DNA of 64,000 nucleotides from Allopusillimonas ginsengisoli (GTDB taxonomy: Bacteria; Pseudomonadota; Gammaproteobacteria; Burkholderiales; Burkholderiaceae_B): contig NZ_SDQE01000001.1 of assembly GCF_004153455.1 (NCBI RefSeq), forward strand, positions 682,001 to 746,000, in the 5' to 3' direction. Position 1 is the first letter of the stretch; every line of letters starts with the position of its first letter. Below, piece after piece: positions 9,016-18,540 of this stretch. The position numbers and the translations under genes are program-made. The notes beneath the pieces are model-generated. The model saw only the letters and a program-made list of their open reading frames with translations, was not told the DNA's origin and ran no database searches.

Positions 9016-9066
9016 GCTGCGGGTGTGTGTCCGAGCATCAACTGTGCTCGGACACACACCCGCAGC
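9016..9066. terminator. Perfect 22-bp stem-loop after putP
   Basis: Bases 9016-9037 and 9045-9066 are perfect reverse complements separated by a 7-base loop (tcaactg). The stem is GC-rich and starts 12 bases beyond the putP stop codon, where a terminator for the leftward gene would sit. No uridine tract follows on either strand, so simple intrinsic termination is uncertain; it could instead stabilise the mRNA 3' end. Confidence 0.55.
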
Positions 9067-9077
9067 CAGGCCTTCAA

Positions 9078-10577
9078 TCAACTGGCCTCCACCGCCCGGA
9101 ACTCACGTTGATTTTGGGTCATCAAGCTGACCACATAAATCACAATCCAGGAGATGATAAAGCCGGGAATGATCTCGTAAACTCCAGGCCCCCCCATGAA
9201 GCTGGCATCCCAACCCAAAGAGGTCCAGATGATGACGGTTATCGCGCCCGCCACCAGGCCGGCAACGGCGCCGGCGCCCGACATTCGACGCCACGTCAGC
9301 GCCAGGACCACCAAGGGCCCGAACGCAGCGCCAAAGCCCGCCCATGCATGGCTGACCAGCGAGAGCACTTCAGATTCAGGGTTGCGGGCAATGATGGCAG
9401 CAACAATACCCACCGCAATAACACTTATGCGACCAACCATCACGCTTTGCTTTTCGGTGGCTTCCTTGTTCATAAACAAGCGATAGCAATCCTCGACCAG
9501 CGACGAAGAGGACACCAGCAACTGACTGGAAATTGTGCTCATGACAGCCGCCAGCAAGGCCGCGTATAAAAAGCCCGTAACGAGTGGGTGAAACAAAAGA
9601 TCGGCAAGTACGATGAAGATGGTTTCAGGGTCTTTGATGTCCAGTCCATTGCGGATCGCATAGGCTCGCCCGAAGATGGCCATGGTGACTGCGCCAAGCA
9701 GAGAAATAAACATCCAGGCCATGCCGATATTGCGGGCCGCCGGTACATCTTTGACAGATCGCACTGCCATGAAGCGAACAATGATATGCGGCTGACCAAA
9801 ATAGCCGAGCCCCCAGGCAACCGCAGATGCCCACGCAACAAACGACAACCCCTGCGTCCAGGAAAGGTAGCCGGCGGGTTCGGTAACGGTGGACAAGGTT
9901 TCTGCAGCTTGAGAAATACCTCCGCCGCCATCGCCGTACAGAACCACAATCGGCATAATGACCAGCGCCAACATCATGATGCAGCCCTGCACGAAGTCGG
10001 TGAGGCTAACCGCGAGAAAGCCGCCAATTGACGTGTAGACCAGCACAATAATCAGCGTCAACCAGACACCGGTTTGATAATCACTCAGGCCGCCAAAGGT
10101 AAACAGGCCACTAAAGGCCATGTCAAACAACTTGCCGCCCGCCACCAGGCCGGATGATGTATACACCGCAAAAAAGATGACGATGATAACGGCCGACACT
10201 ATGCGCAATGCCATGGCCTGCGTGGGGAAGCGACTGGCCAGAAACGCCGGAATGGTTAATGCGTTGTCATAACGTTCGGTCTGCTCGCGAAGTCGCGGCG
10301 CAACAACAACCCAATTAATGAGAGCGCCAACCCATAGGCCGATACCGATCCAGGCCTCCTGCAAGCCGGCGATAAAAATCGCCCCGGGCAAGCCCAGAAG
10401 CAGCCAGCCACTCATATCGGAAGCCCCTGCGGACAACGCCGCAACAGCAGGATTTAGATTTCGATCCGCAAGCAAATATTGTTGTGAAGAAGAAGTAGAC
10501 TGACGCCAGGCATAAAAGCCGATTGCAAGCATCAAAAGGAAGTACAGAATCAAGCTAACCCAGACACCAATCGCCAT
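9078..10577 (-). CDS. putP: Sodium/proline symporter PutP
   Basis: A 499-residue sodium:solute symporter with about thirteen membrane segments. FLLMLAIGFYAWRQS, ASDMSGWLLLGLPGA and YLSWTQGLSFVAWASAVAW-like stretches match PutP closely, and the length agrees with E. coli PutP (about 502). It imports L-proline with sodium as carbon, nitrogen or osmoprotectant source. No putA lies beside it. The ATG at 10577 follows AAGGAGAAGTGTC, a strong ribosome site. It is monocistronic, flanked by the large hairpin downstream and a remnant region upstream. Confidence 0.93.
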   Translation of the reverse strand: MAIGVWVSLILYFLLMLAIGFYAWRQSTSSSQQYLLADRNLNPAVAALSAGASDMSGWLLLGLPGAIFIAGLQEAWIGIGLWVGALINWVVVAPRLREQTERYDNALTIPAFLASRFPTQAMALRIVSAVIIVIFFAVYTSSGLVAGGKLFDMAFSGLFTFGGLSDYQTGVWLTLIIVLVYTSIGGFLAVSLTDFVQGCIMMLALVIMPIVVLYGDGGGGISQAAETLSTVTEPAGYLSWTQGLSFVAWASAVAWGLGYFGQPHIIVRFMAVRSVKDVPAARNIGMAWMFISLLGAVTMAIFGRAYAIRNGLDIKDPETIFIVLADLLFHPLVTGFLYAALLAAVMSTISSQLLVSSSSLVEDCYRLFMNKEATEKQSVMVGRISVIAVGIVAAIIARNPESEVLSLVSHAWAGFGAAFGPLVVLALTWRRMSGAGAVAGLVAGAITVIIWTSLGWDASFMGGPGVYEIIPGFIISWIVIYVVSLMTQNQREFRAVEAS

Positions 10578-10770
10578 GACACTTCTCCTTAGCGTTCGAG
10601 ATCCCCTCGTGATGTTCTACCGCTGTATTGTTGATTTATGAGTTGACACTATTTGTTATGGGCACACGCTAACATAATTGGTTGCCCATTCAAAACTCAA
10701 CGTGGCGCGGCCGCAACGGACTAAGCGAACGTAAGCCTGCATTACCACCATCAACTCAGAGGAGCGTATT

Positions 10771-10944
10771 ACGCGGACCACGGTCACTTTGGACAACAAG
10801 CTTGTCCCCAAGGCGCGAGACTCGCCTGGGATCCAGGAGATCTCCAGCTAGATCCAATATGCGTTGAAAGCATTTGTTGAAAGAGAAGCCGCAAAGCGGT
10901 TGGCCCTGCTCAGTGGATGTTGCCCTACGTTTCTTCCACACTAG
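10771..10944 (+). pseudogene. Degraded VapB-type antitoxin gene
   Basis: Read in frame from 10771 the sequence gives TRTTVTLDNKLVPKARDSPG and, after an in-frame TAG at 10849-10851, FVEREAAKRLALLSG. This is the pattern of VapB-like antitoxins (RTTVTLDDxLVxKA ... EREAARRLA). A good GAGGAG site lies six bases before 10771, but the initiator is ACG instead of ATG. Two lesions, a lost start and an internal stop, plus no toxin frame following, mark it as dead. Confidence 0.65.
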
Positions 10945-10945
10945 A

Positions 10946-11158
10946 TTAGATTGGCCTCGCCGCATGCTGCGATGTCTTGGGTTCCGTCGCTGTGCAAGCC
11001 GTCTCAATCGGTGGATTAGGGCCAATATAGGAAACCTCCCCGTCCTTCCACACCACAGCGTACTGGCCCAGACGACGCTTGCGGTCGAGGGCCTTCGCAA
11101 CCGACCTCTGTAAGCTTTCCAATATCTTACGGTCGTCGTTATCGTATAGGGTCGTCAT
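10946..11158 (-). CDS. Small hypothetical protein, 70 residues
   Basis: The frame encodes MTTLYDNDDRKILESLQRSV at the N-terminus, followed by a basic region (KALDRKRRLGQY) and AVVWKDGEVSYIGP, then a low-complexity tail. ATG at 11158 overlaps the stop of the preceding tiny ORF (GTATGA), indicating coupling. No domain is recognised. It ends two bases from the convergent dead antitoxin gene, so its own C-terminus may have been altered by rearrangement. Confidence 0.5.
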   Translation of the reverse strand: MTTLYDNDDRKILESLQRSVAKALDRKRRLGQYAVVWKDGEVSYIGPNPPIETACTATEPKTSQHAARPI

Positions 11159-11328
11159 ACACCTGCCTCGCTGCGTAGATGCTGATACACGTCAGTATCG
11201 AATACCTCAACTTGATCCCCTTGCTGGGTAAAGACTGCAGTCGGGATATCACCACTGTTCAGGTAACAATGTGTCTTATGTACCTTGGATGCATAGTATT
11301 TGAATAAATTGTACAAGCGGCGCCCCAA
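11155..11328 (-). CDS. Very small hypothetical protein (53-57 residues), TTG start
   Basis: Directly after the phosphatase stop (TAG at 11331-11329) an open frame runs to TGA at 11157-11155. Initiation could be TTG at 11328 (57 aa) or TTG at 11316 (53 aa); neither has a strong ribosome site. The product contains KVHKTHCYLNSGDIPTAVFT and GDQVEVFDTDVYQHL. The ATGA junction with the next small gene argues that both are translated. Function unknown; the initiation codon is the weak point. Confidence 0.4.
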   Translation of the reverse strand: MGRRLYNLFKYYASKVHKTHCYLNSGDIPTAVFTQQGDQVEVFDTDVYQHLRSEAGV

Positions 11329-12222
11329 CTACCCCACCCCTAACCACCCCAACACCTGCTTGTGATCCACCATCAGTAATTCGCTGTCGGCACTCCGCAG
11401 ATAAGCGCCTCTATCCACATACAAATGGGAGGCGTGCAGTGTCATCTGCGATACGGGCGTATGCCCAACGTAGGTGAGAGAGAGGCCAGGATAATGAGCG
11501 TTCTGACTGATCATCAAAGGGCCTTGGGGGGTGTCGATAATTCTGCTGGCTGCCTCATCCACCTGTTGTATGAGCCTGCGGCCCCACATGATGGGTTCGG
11601 TCATCTCGGCCAGGAGGCTGTCATCCAGCATGGTGTCGGTCACGATACGCCGCCCTTCCCGCTTGCCATTCCGTGCTCCGGTAAGACGGCGCCAAAAACC
11701 TGCCTTCTCTTCTTTGGCGCCCGTGGTCATCAGCTCCGCATGCGCTATGTGAAATTGCTGATTGCCGTCTCCTACGGTAATGACATAGGGTAGCTCGGCG
11801 ACTTTAGGCAGAATGATGTTCTTGATCTCGATCAGTTCATCGGTGGTTAACGCATCGACCCATGCCCCGCCGTTACGCATCAGCAACGCGCCAGCGCCCG
11901 GACTGGGTTTGATCGACGACGCGGAGGGGGGCAGATAGCCCAGGAGCATATCTTCGTGGTTGCCGCGCACGGCATGGAACCAGGGCTGGTTCAGCAACCG
12001 CAGGCAGCCCATGGCGTCGGGGCCCCTATCGGCCAGGTCGCCGACTGAAAGCATTCGATCTGCATCAGGATCAAATTGATGACGATCCATTTCTGCTTCA
12101 AGCAGATCCAGACAACCGTGCAGGTCGCCAATGATGAAATCTCGTCCCCGCGTATTCGCGGGGATTTTTATGTGCAGCTTGGTCATTAAAGGATAGTGCT
12201 TCGACCAGCCTGCGGATCGCAT
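11329..12222 (-). CDS. Metallophosphoesterase, PrpA/ApaH-like serine/threonine phosphatase
   Basis: A 297-residue calcineurin-like phosphoesterase. FIIGDLHGCLDLLEAEM, VGDLADRGPDAMGC and AVRGNHEDMLLGY are the GDxHG, GDxxDRG and GNHE metal motifs; C-terminal SLTYVGHTPVSQM gives the last histidine. This resembles bacterial PP1-like phosphatases PrpA/PrpB and lambda phosphatase. ATG at 12222 has GAGG four bases upstream; a second ATG at 12186 would start directly at MTKLHIKI but lacks a good site. Two tiny ORFs follow in the same direction. Confidence 0.85.
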   Translation of the reverse strand: MRSAGWSKHYPLMTKLHIKIPANTRGRDFIIGDLHGCLDLLEAEMDRHQFDPDADRMLSVGDLADRGPDAMGCLRLLNQPWFHAVRGNHEDMLLGYLPPSASSIKPSPGAGALLMRNGGAWVDALTTDELIEIKNIILPKVAELPYVITVGDGNQQFHIAHAELMTTGAKEEKAGFWRRLTGARNGKREGRRIVTDTMLDDSLLAEMTEPIMWGRRLIQQVDEAASRIIDTPQGPLMISQNAHYPGLSLTYVGHTPVSQMTLHASHLYVDRGAYLRSADSELLMVDHKQVLGWLGVG

Positions 12223-12394
12223 ACGACCTCGTACGGACTGACGTGTAAAGTGGGCTGGCCTTTGACTAGTTATCTAATTTAGACCATTTTATCAATATCC
12301 CGGACGCACCAATGCAATGATTGGTAAAGGGGTAGCATGCGGCTCGCACCTGGAGAGGTCGCTCGCAACGCCGCAAGGCGAGCGCCATTGCCTT

Positions 12395-12448
12395 GGCCAG
12401 ACGCACCTATGCCGCTCGCTACAGAGCTCGCATAGGGGGCGTCCGGCC
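12395..12448. terminator. Imperfect long hairpin downstream of the autotransporter
   Basis: The arm at 12395-12412 (ggccagacgcacctatgc) pairs with 12430-12448 with about 16 of 19 positions matched. It starts 12 bases past the autotransporter stop on the minus strand, where a transcription terminator is expected. There is no T-run, so it may act in mRNA stability. A second small hairpin (cgctcgc ... gcgagcg) lies at about 12360-12384. Confidence 0.45.
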
Positions 12449-12459
12449 GCCCTTTTCGC

Positions 12460-15400
12460 TTAGAAACGCATCTTCAGGAACAACGTGCCGGTATTGTCGA
12501 TATTGCCGTTGCCAAACTGACCGCTGTAGTTCAGGCCCATGGCTGCGTTCCTGCCGACGGCTATTTCGGCGCCCAAGTCTACAACTGCTGCATCCTTGGC
12601 AATCGGCGCGCCTGACACCTCGAAGTTGGTGCCGTTACCTTGCAGGAATGCCAGTTTGCGGGTCGCATCGAGGTCACCCGAAGCGTGGCGCCAGCCCAAT
12701 CCACCCGTAAAGCTGGCAAGCTTGCTACCCATTTCCACCGAGGTTTTAGCGCGAACCCCTAGCGTCGTCGTGATGATATCGTCGCTATGGCTGCTCCCTG
12801 TCAGCGCTGCCGGGCCGCCCGATTCGCTGAAGCTCTTGGAACGCTGGCTTAACCATGCCAGACCGATATAGGGTTCCACCTGCGCACGTTCGCCCACCGG
12901 CACCGCGTAACCCAGATCGGTGAATACTTGGGTTGTGCGTGCATCGTACTCCGCCTTCAGGGTTTGATCGCCACCGACGGTGACTGAACGGCGAGTGTCG
13001 ATCTTATGAAATGTGTATGCGGCTCCAGCCAGGAAATTGATCGAACCATGGGCAGCTTCCCAATTATTGCCACCATAGACCGCCGCGGTATAGCTGTCTA
13101 CATCTGACTTGGAAGCACGGTCATTCAGCTTGACGGTGCTATCGGTAAAGCCCACAGCGCCACCCAAACGCCAGCCCGCACCCAGTTGAGTGTCGCCACC
13201 GACAAACAGACCTGCGGTGTCGGTCTTGATGGTCGCCGCGTTGCCGTTACCCTTTTGCTGTTGCCAGTTGCCAACTACCTGCACCCACAAGGGATAAGCG
13301 GCGGAAGTCGGCATGGCAGAACTTGGCAGTGTGCCCGATGCCTGCGCGGTAGGCGCGCCGGCAAGCATGCCCGCCCCTAGATTGCCGCGCATGCGGTTAG
13401 CCAAGGTACGCTGCACCAGACTGCTGGTACTCAGCAACGCTGAGGAGGTGCTTGCATGGATTTCACCCGACAGGCTGTCGAATGCTTGCTGCACGGCGGC
13501 GGTGTCATCCGATATCCGAAGTATGCCGTCGTAAACCGCGTTGTCGCGAGGCACGCCAGCAAGGCCCGTTGCCGCGCCCCGTTGATTGTCGGTGGCGGCT
13601 AAGGCGGTAAAGGGGACATCGTTGCGTATCAGCGTCATGTAGACATCGTTGGCGCCGTAGGACAGCTCCGGATCCAGGAAGGCATAGGATGACGTAATGT
13701 CGGAGAACGCACCATTAATGCCTTGATCCGCAGTAATGATCGAGTAGGTGGAATACAGCTTGATGTTGCCATCTATGCCAATGTGCTGGACCGTACCGTT
13801 CAGGTATGCCTTGCCGGTTACGTGGGTTTGATCGCTCTCGTCTCCGCTGACTTCAACTTGATAAATTGAACCCGGCTTCATCGTTAAATCGCCCACCACG
13901 TTGATGTGGCCAATGGAGTTGCCCGGCGCAAGGATACCGCCGCTGTTGATTACCGTTGAACCTATCGTTCCCGAACCCGCGACCAGGCCGCCCGCCCCGA
14001 CGTTCGTGGCGCCTGCGATGTGCGCATTTGGATTCTTGCCCAAGTTGACAATACCCTGGTTGACCATCAAGTCTCCGCTAAAGCCAGAGTTGTCGCCGCC
14101 AAAGGATAAACGCCCTGTACCGTCCTTTACCAGATGTCCGTCACCGGATACATTACCGCCGTAGCTTGCATCACCGGACTCGTCAAACGTGAATGTGGCG
14201 AGGTTTGCGATTTGCACGTTGCCCGTGAAGTATTCCGCCGAGCTGGTCACCTTGCCGTTGTTGACCGACCAATCCAAACTGCTTGATCCCGTCAACCGGA
14301 GCGCTCCCGATCCCTCCTTGACCATGACGCCATTGCTGCCGTTCAGGCCACCGACATCGCCACCGTAGACGCCATTGGTGTCCTGGTTGAAGACCACCTT
14401 GCCGGCATTGGCAATATTGCCTGCTAGACTGTTCGCATTGCCAATCAGCGTGCCATGGAAAACATCCCAGTTCTGATTTTTCTGGCCTTCACCCGTCAGC
14501 GTCCACTCCGAGGATCCACGCTTCTCCAGATGATTGAAGTAGTTGGATGGGCCGCTGATTTGATCTACGTTGAACGTGTCGTTAACGTTGCCCGTCAGTT
14601 GAAGCGTATCGCCGCCATTCGTCGTGCCGCTGCTGCTGTTGATTTTGCCGTCGATTGAGTATCCGCCATAGAGCTTCAGCGTGTTACCACCGCCCGAAAA
14701 ATCCACTGCATGGGCGCGATACGCTTCGTCGCCGGCATGGCCGCTCACAAAGCCTCCACTGATCGCGCCTCGGTTGTAGACGGTGATTCCGCCGGTCCCC
14801 GCAATACCCACACCCGCTGCTCTGCCGTTACCCCCCGCAATGGAGCCGATATTGACAATGGTGCCGCCGTTATCCGCTTCGATACCCGCGCCGCCGACCG
14901 AGCGGCGACCACTGCCCTGGCCGCCATTGATGGAGCCAGCATTGGCGATCAGGACACCATCGCTGGCTGCGATTCCTGAGCCTGCTATCGCTCCCTTGCC
15001 GCCCGTGATGTCGCCAAGATTGCCGACGACAACGTTGTTGTTCGCTTCGATACCGGCGCCACCGGAGGACATTGCGAGACCTTGGCCATTACCGCCGGTG
15101 ATTTCACCACGGTTGACAACCGCCACGTGATTATCGGCACGGATGCCTGCGCCACCAGCACCGGCCAGCAAGCCTGCGCCATCGCCCCCACTGATCTCGC
15201 CACGATTGAAGATAACCGCATGATCGGTGGCGCTTATGCCATTGCCACCTTCGCCACGCACGCCGCCAATGCCCGTGCCGCCATCGATGTCGCCACGGTT
15301 CAGGACGAAGGAGTTATTGGCCGCCAGACCTGTGCCGCCTGTGCCAGCGATGCCGCCGAGGCCGCTACCGCCTTCGATCTTGCCTCGTCTGGCGTTCACG

Positions 15401-17949
15401 ACAGAAGTTTCATTGAGCGCCACCAGACCTGTACCACCCTTGCCGGCCTCGCCGCCTATGCCGGCACCGCCTTCAATGTTGCCACGGTTTGCGACATGAC
15501 TTTCGATCGCCACCAGGCCAGCGCCGCCCTTGCCAGTCGTGCCGCCAAGACCATCGCCGCCAGTGATGTCGCCACGGTTTGCAACGTTGCTGCCCACTGC
15601 CACCAAGCCGGTCCCGCCTTTGCTGGTCTCGCCTCCAATGCCATCACCCCCGTCGATACTGCCGCGGTTTAAAACATTGGCGCTGCTTGCCTTCAGACCT
15701 GCCCCACCTTTGCTAGCGATGTCGCCCAGGCCATCGCCCCCGTCAATATTGCCACGGTTCAAAATCAATGAGCTGCTTGCCACCAGGCCAGCGCCACCTT
15801 TACCGACCTTGCCGCCAAGGCCAGCGCCACCAGCGATGTCGCCACGATTCAGGACAAGTGAATTGTTCGATTCCAGGCCATTACCTCCGGTGCCGATCTT
15901 GTCACCAATGCCGTCGCCGCCATCAATGTCGCCACGGTTTGCAACGTTGCTGTCGAGTGCGACTACGCCTGTGCCGCCTTGGCCGATCTTGCCCCCAATA
16001 CCATCGCCGCCGTCTATGTCACCACGGTTTGAAATGTCGCTGTCGAGTACCACCACCCCGATGCCACCGGTACCGCTCTTGCCGCCAATGCCGTCGCCGC
16101 CATCAATATCGCCACGGTTTGCAACGTTGCTGCCCGCTGCCACCAAGCCAATACCGCCTTGACCGGACTTGCCGCCAATGCCGCCGCCGCCTTCAATATC
16201 GCCGCGGTTTGCAACGTTGCTGCCGAGTGCGACTACGCCACTGCCGCCTTGGCCGATCTTGCCACCAAGACCATCGCCGCCGGCAATATCGCCGCGGTTT
16301 GCAACTTCACTATCAATGGCCGCCAGACCAGTGCCGCCGATACCGGTTTTGCCGCCAATCCCGCTGCCCCCTTCAATCGTGCCGATATTCAAGGCAGACG
16401 AACTGCTGGCGATGAGGCCGTCGCCGCCCAGGCCGCTTACGCCACCGATGCCATTGCCGCCTGTCACATTGCCGTCATTCAGTGCAAAGGAATCCGTAAT
16501 GTTTATACCCTCGCCCCCGCTTCCGCGAAGATGGCTGCTGCTTTCGCCCCCCGATACCAAACCACTATTCAGGACACTGGCGCCGCTGGCCACAATCGCT
16601 TGACCGCCCTGCTTTCCATTGCCGCCGAGAATCTGGCCAGAGCCGGTGTTGACAATCGACGCACCATTGCCCGCCGCAATCCCCGTACCACCGTGCGTAC
16701 CATTGCCACCCGTAACAACGCCGCCATTCGCTATCGTGCCGCCGTTATTGGCGATAATGCCCATGCCACCGATTTGATCGCTATGTCCGCCATTAATAAA
16801 ACCGGTATTTCCTATTGTGGCGCCATCATTGGCAATAACGCCTGCGCCACCAGCAATCTCGCCATGACCACCACTCACATCGGCGCTATTGGTAATCACA
16901 CCGCCGTTATAGACATCAATGCCTGCGCCGCCGGTTACGCCGTCGCCGCCTTTTATACCGCCTGAGTTATTCAGCACAAAACCAATATCAGACCCGGACC
17001 CGCTCTGGTCTGCATAGACGCCCGCACCTCCGTGTGCTCCATTACCGCCGGCAATATCGCCGGAATTATTTATCAAACCGCCGTTGCCGGCATGAATCCC
17101 TGCCCCACCGCTGCCATCGCTACCACCGAGCGCGCCTTTGCCGCCATTTCCGCCGGTGATCGTGTCGCTATTCTGGACGATGACATAGCTGTCGGTGAAC
17201 AGGCCGTTGCCGCCCCCGCCACCACCACCGCCGGAAGAACCGTTGCCGCCATCGCCGCCACGAATATCGGCGGTATTCCAGATCGTGCTTGTATTGTTAA
17301 AAGAGACGCCGTTTCCGCCACCGCCGCCGCCACCGCCGTTGATCAGACTCAGCGGGCCTTTGCCGCCATTTCCGCCATCGCCGCCGGTGATCGTGCCCGA
17401 GGCATACAGAATGATGGACTTATTGGCGTGGACGCCGTCACCACCGCCTCCACCACCGCCCCCATTCAACAAACCGTTTCCGCCTGTTCCCCCGTTAGCA
17501 CCCGAGGCATTGTCAACATATCCCAGCCCAAGGAATGGCGTTACCGATTTCCCGACTGTTCCGCCCGTCCCCCCTGAGCCGCCGCCGAATCCCCATAAAC
17601 TGTCCCCGTCACCGCCACTACCGCCATGTCCGGCACCGATGCCCGAGTCGTGACCGGATCCCCAGCCATCGATACCGCCACCCCCACCTCCACTACCGCT
17701 GTTACCACCTGAGCCTGCCAAAAGGAAGCGCGCGCCACCCTCCCCCGGTACAGTCTGCAGCGCATCAGCGGGCAGGTTCGGGGCGGCATATGCCGCAGAA
17801 CAGGCCATCGCCGCCAATGTCAGAGTAAATGTGGCGGCTGAGGGACGGCGAATCCTCCGTTCAGACCCCGGCGCACTGCTCGCCAACTCAGACACCGCCT
17901 GCATTACGCCCAATGCCCTATTGAAAACGACGCGATAAATATGGTTCAT
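12460..17949 (-). CDS. Giant glycine-rich autotransporter adhesin (type Va)
   Basis: A protein of 1829 residues. The N-terminus MNHIYRVVFNRALGVMQAVS is an extended signal peptide region, followed by a hydrophobic core ending near ACSAAYA. Residues about 60-480 are GGxG-rich; about 483-905 hold roughly fourteen 29-residue repeats (NRGDIxGGDGIGGK type); then come further glycine repeats and a beta-helix-like section. The last 270 or so residues (PLWVQVVGNWQQQKG to the terminal FLKMRF) are the autotransporter beta barrel ending in phenylalanine. The passenger would be secreted to the cell surface. Eight RGD tripeptides occur in the repeats. Adhesion is inferred; no protease motif seen. Confidence 0.92.
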   Translation of the reverse strand: MNHIYRVVFNRALGVMQAVSELASSAPGSERRIRRPSAATFTLTLAAMACSAAYAAPNLPADALQTVPGEGGARFLLAGSGGNSGSGGGGGGIDGWGSGHDSGIGAGHGGSGGDGDSLWGFGGGSGGTGGTVGKSVTPFLGLGYVDNASGANGGTGGNGLLNGGGGGGGGDGVHANKSIILYASGTITGGDGGNGGKGPLSLINGGGGGGGGNGVSFNNTSTIWNTADIRGGDGGNGSSGGGGGGGGNGLFTDSYVIVQNSDTITGGNGGKGALGGSDGSGGAGIHAGNGGLINNSGDIAGGNGAHGGAGVYADQSGSGSDIGFVLNNSGGIKGGDGVTGGAGIDVYNGGVITNSADVSGGHGEIAGGAGVIANDGATIGNTGFINGGHSDQIGGMGIIANNGGTIANGGVVTGGNGTHGGTGIAAGNGASIVNTGSGQILGGNGKQGGQAIVASGASVLNSGLVSGGESSSHLRGSGGEGINITDSFALNDGNVTGGNGIGGVSGLGGDGLIASSSSALNIGTIEGGSGIGGKTGIGGTGLAAIDSEVANRGDIAGGDGLGGKIGQGGSGVVALGSNVANRGDIEGGGGIGGKSGQGGIGLVAAGSNVANRGDIDGGDGIGGKSGTGGIGVVVLDSDISNRGDIDGGDGIGGKIGQGGTGVVALDSNVANRGDIDGGDGIGDKIGTGGNGLESNNSLVLNRGDIAGGAGLGGKVGKGGAGLVASSSLILNRGNIDGGDGLGDIASKGGAGLKASSANVLNRGSIDGGDGIGGETSKGGTGLVAVGSNVANRGDITGGDGLGGTTGKGGAGLVAIESHVANRGNIEGGAGIGGEAGKGGTGLVALNETSVVNARRGKIEGGSGLGGIAGTGGTGLAANNSFVLNRGDIDGGTGIGGVRGEGGNGISATDHAVIFNRGEISGGDGAGLLAGAGGAGIRADNHVAVVNRGEITGGNGQGLAMSSGGAGIEANNNVVVGNLGDITGGKGAIAGSGIAASDGVLIANAGSINGGQGSGRRSVGGAGIEADNGGTIVNIGSIAGGNGRAAGVGIAGTGGITVYNRGAISGGFVSGHAGDEAYRAHAVDFSGGGNTLKLYGGYSIDGKINSSSGTTNGGDTLQLTGNVNDTFNVDQISGPSNYFNHLEKRGSSEWTLTGEGQKNQNWDVFHGTLIGNANSLAGNIANAGKVVFNQDTNGVYGGDVGGLNGSNGVMVKEGSGALRLTGSSSLDWSVNNGKVTSSAEYFTGNVQIANLATFTFDESGDASYGGNVSGDGHLVKDGTGRLSFGGDNSGFSGDLMVNQGIVNLGKNPNAHIAGATNVGAGGLVAGSGTIGSTVINSGGILAPGNSIGHINVVGDLTMKPGSIYQVEVSGDESDQTHVTGKAYLNGTVQHIGIDGNIKLYSTYSIITADQGINGAFSDITSSYAFLDPELSYGANDVYMTLIRNDVPFTALAATDNQRGAATGLAGVPRDNAVYDGILRISDDTAAVQQAFDSLSGEIHASTSSALLSTSSLVQRTLANRMRGNLGAGMLAGAPTAQASGTLPSSAMPTSAAYPLWVQVVGNWQQQKGNGNAATIKTDTAGLFVGGDTQLGAGWRLGGAVGFTDSTVKLNDRASKSDVDSYTAAVYGGNNWEAAHGSINFLAGAAYTFHKIDTRRSVTVGGDQTLKAEYDARTTQVFTDLGYAVPVGERAQVEPYIGLAWLSQRSKSFSESGGPAALTGSSHSDDIITTTLGVRAKTSVEMGSKLASFTGGLGWRHASGDLDATRKLAFLQGNGTNFEVSGAPIAKDAAVVDLGAEIAVGRNAAMGLNYSGQFGNGNIDNTGTLFLKMRF
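15240..16500 (-). repeat. Tandem ~87-bp coding repeats in the autotransporter passenger
   Basis: About fourteen degenerate units of 29-30 codons follow one another, each encoding a variant of the pattern NRGDIxGGDGIGGKxGxGG then GLVAxxSxVA. Adjacent units share long identical DNA stretches (for example around 15920-16020 and 16080-16140). This could allow unit gain or loss by recombination. Each unit probably forms one or two beta-helix coils. Confidence 0.8.
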
Positions 17950-18540
17950 ATTTATTCCCCTGAACCAACAATGATTGCTGGATATGGCACGCCGTCGGGG
18001 CCGCTTTCACTCGAGGAAGGCGAATTTGTCTTTTCTTGGACGATCATTTTGGTCGTATTCCTATTGGGAACCGGAGCAACCGGAAATTGGGTATAGGGGT
18101 CGAATCGATGAAATTATGTCTAAATGTAATTATTACAATCATAATACTGCAATGAAAGTAACAGAATAATAATCAAAGTTTCATTATCCAGCCAACGGAA
18201 TTATTTAGCCTAGGACCTTGATTTATCTGACATTAGTGGATGAAAGCCAAGAACATTAGGCCGCAAGTGTTTGTATTGACGCATCTTTTAGAAACATATC
18301 GATATAAAACGATTCGCTTTGACCTAGGTAGAAACACCTAGGCCAAATACACGACCAATCGTGCAGAAATACATCGTGGGGGCTGACCAAGTGAGAAACA
18401 GAACTGACACGGCGAAAAAATAGGCGGTGGAAGATAAGGCTTCCCCGCCAACAGGTGCAGGCTGATTTGTATTTATTGCTCGCGAATTCACGCAGTTTGG
18501 CTGTAACCTACACCCGATGGAACGTCAAAGGTATCCTGAC
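17950..18540. other. Intergenic region upstream of the autotransporter
   Basis: About 590 bases without a supported gene, AT-rich near 18120-18310. It should hold the promoters of the leftward autotransporter and the rightward YdeI-like gene. A 7-bp inverted repeat, cctaggt at 18323-18329 and acctagg at 18336-18342, separated by six bases, is the only clear local structure; its role is unknown. No operator of a named family could be assigned. Confidence 0.4.

Noticed and set aside
15240-16500. Regularly spaced repeats that could suggest a CRISPR array
   Set aside because: Unit length about 87 bases, in one uninterrupted coding frame, with no unique spacers or cas genes.
15082-16965. Long rightward frames with PPMPSPPS or Ala/Ala-Thr repeats opposite the autotransporter
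   Set aside because: They mirror the glycine-rich repeat codons of the minus-strand gene; repetitive composition alone explains the open frames.
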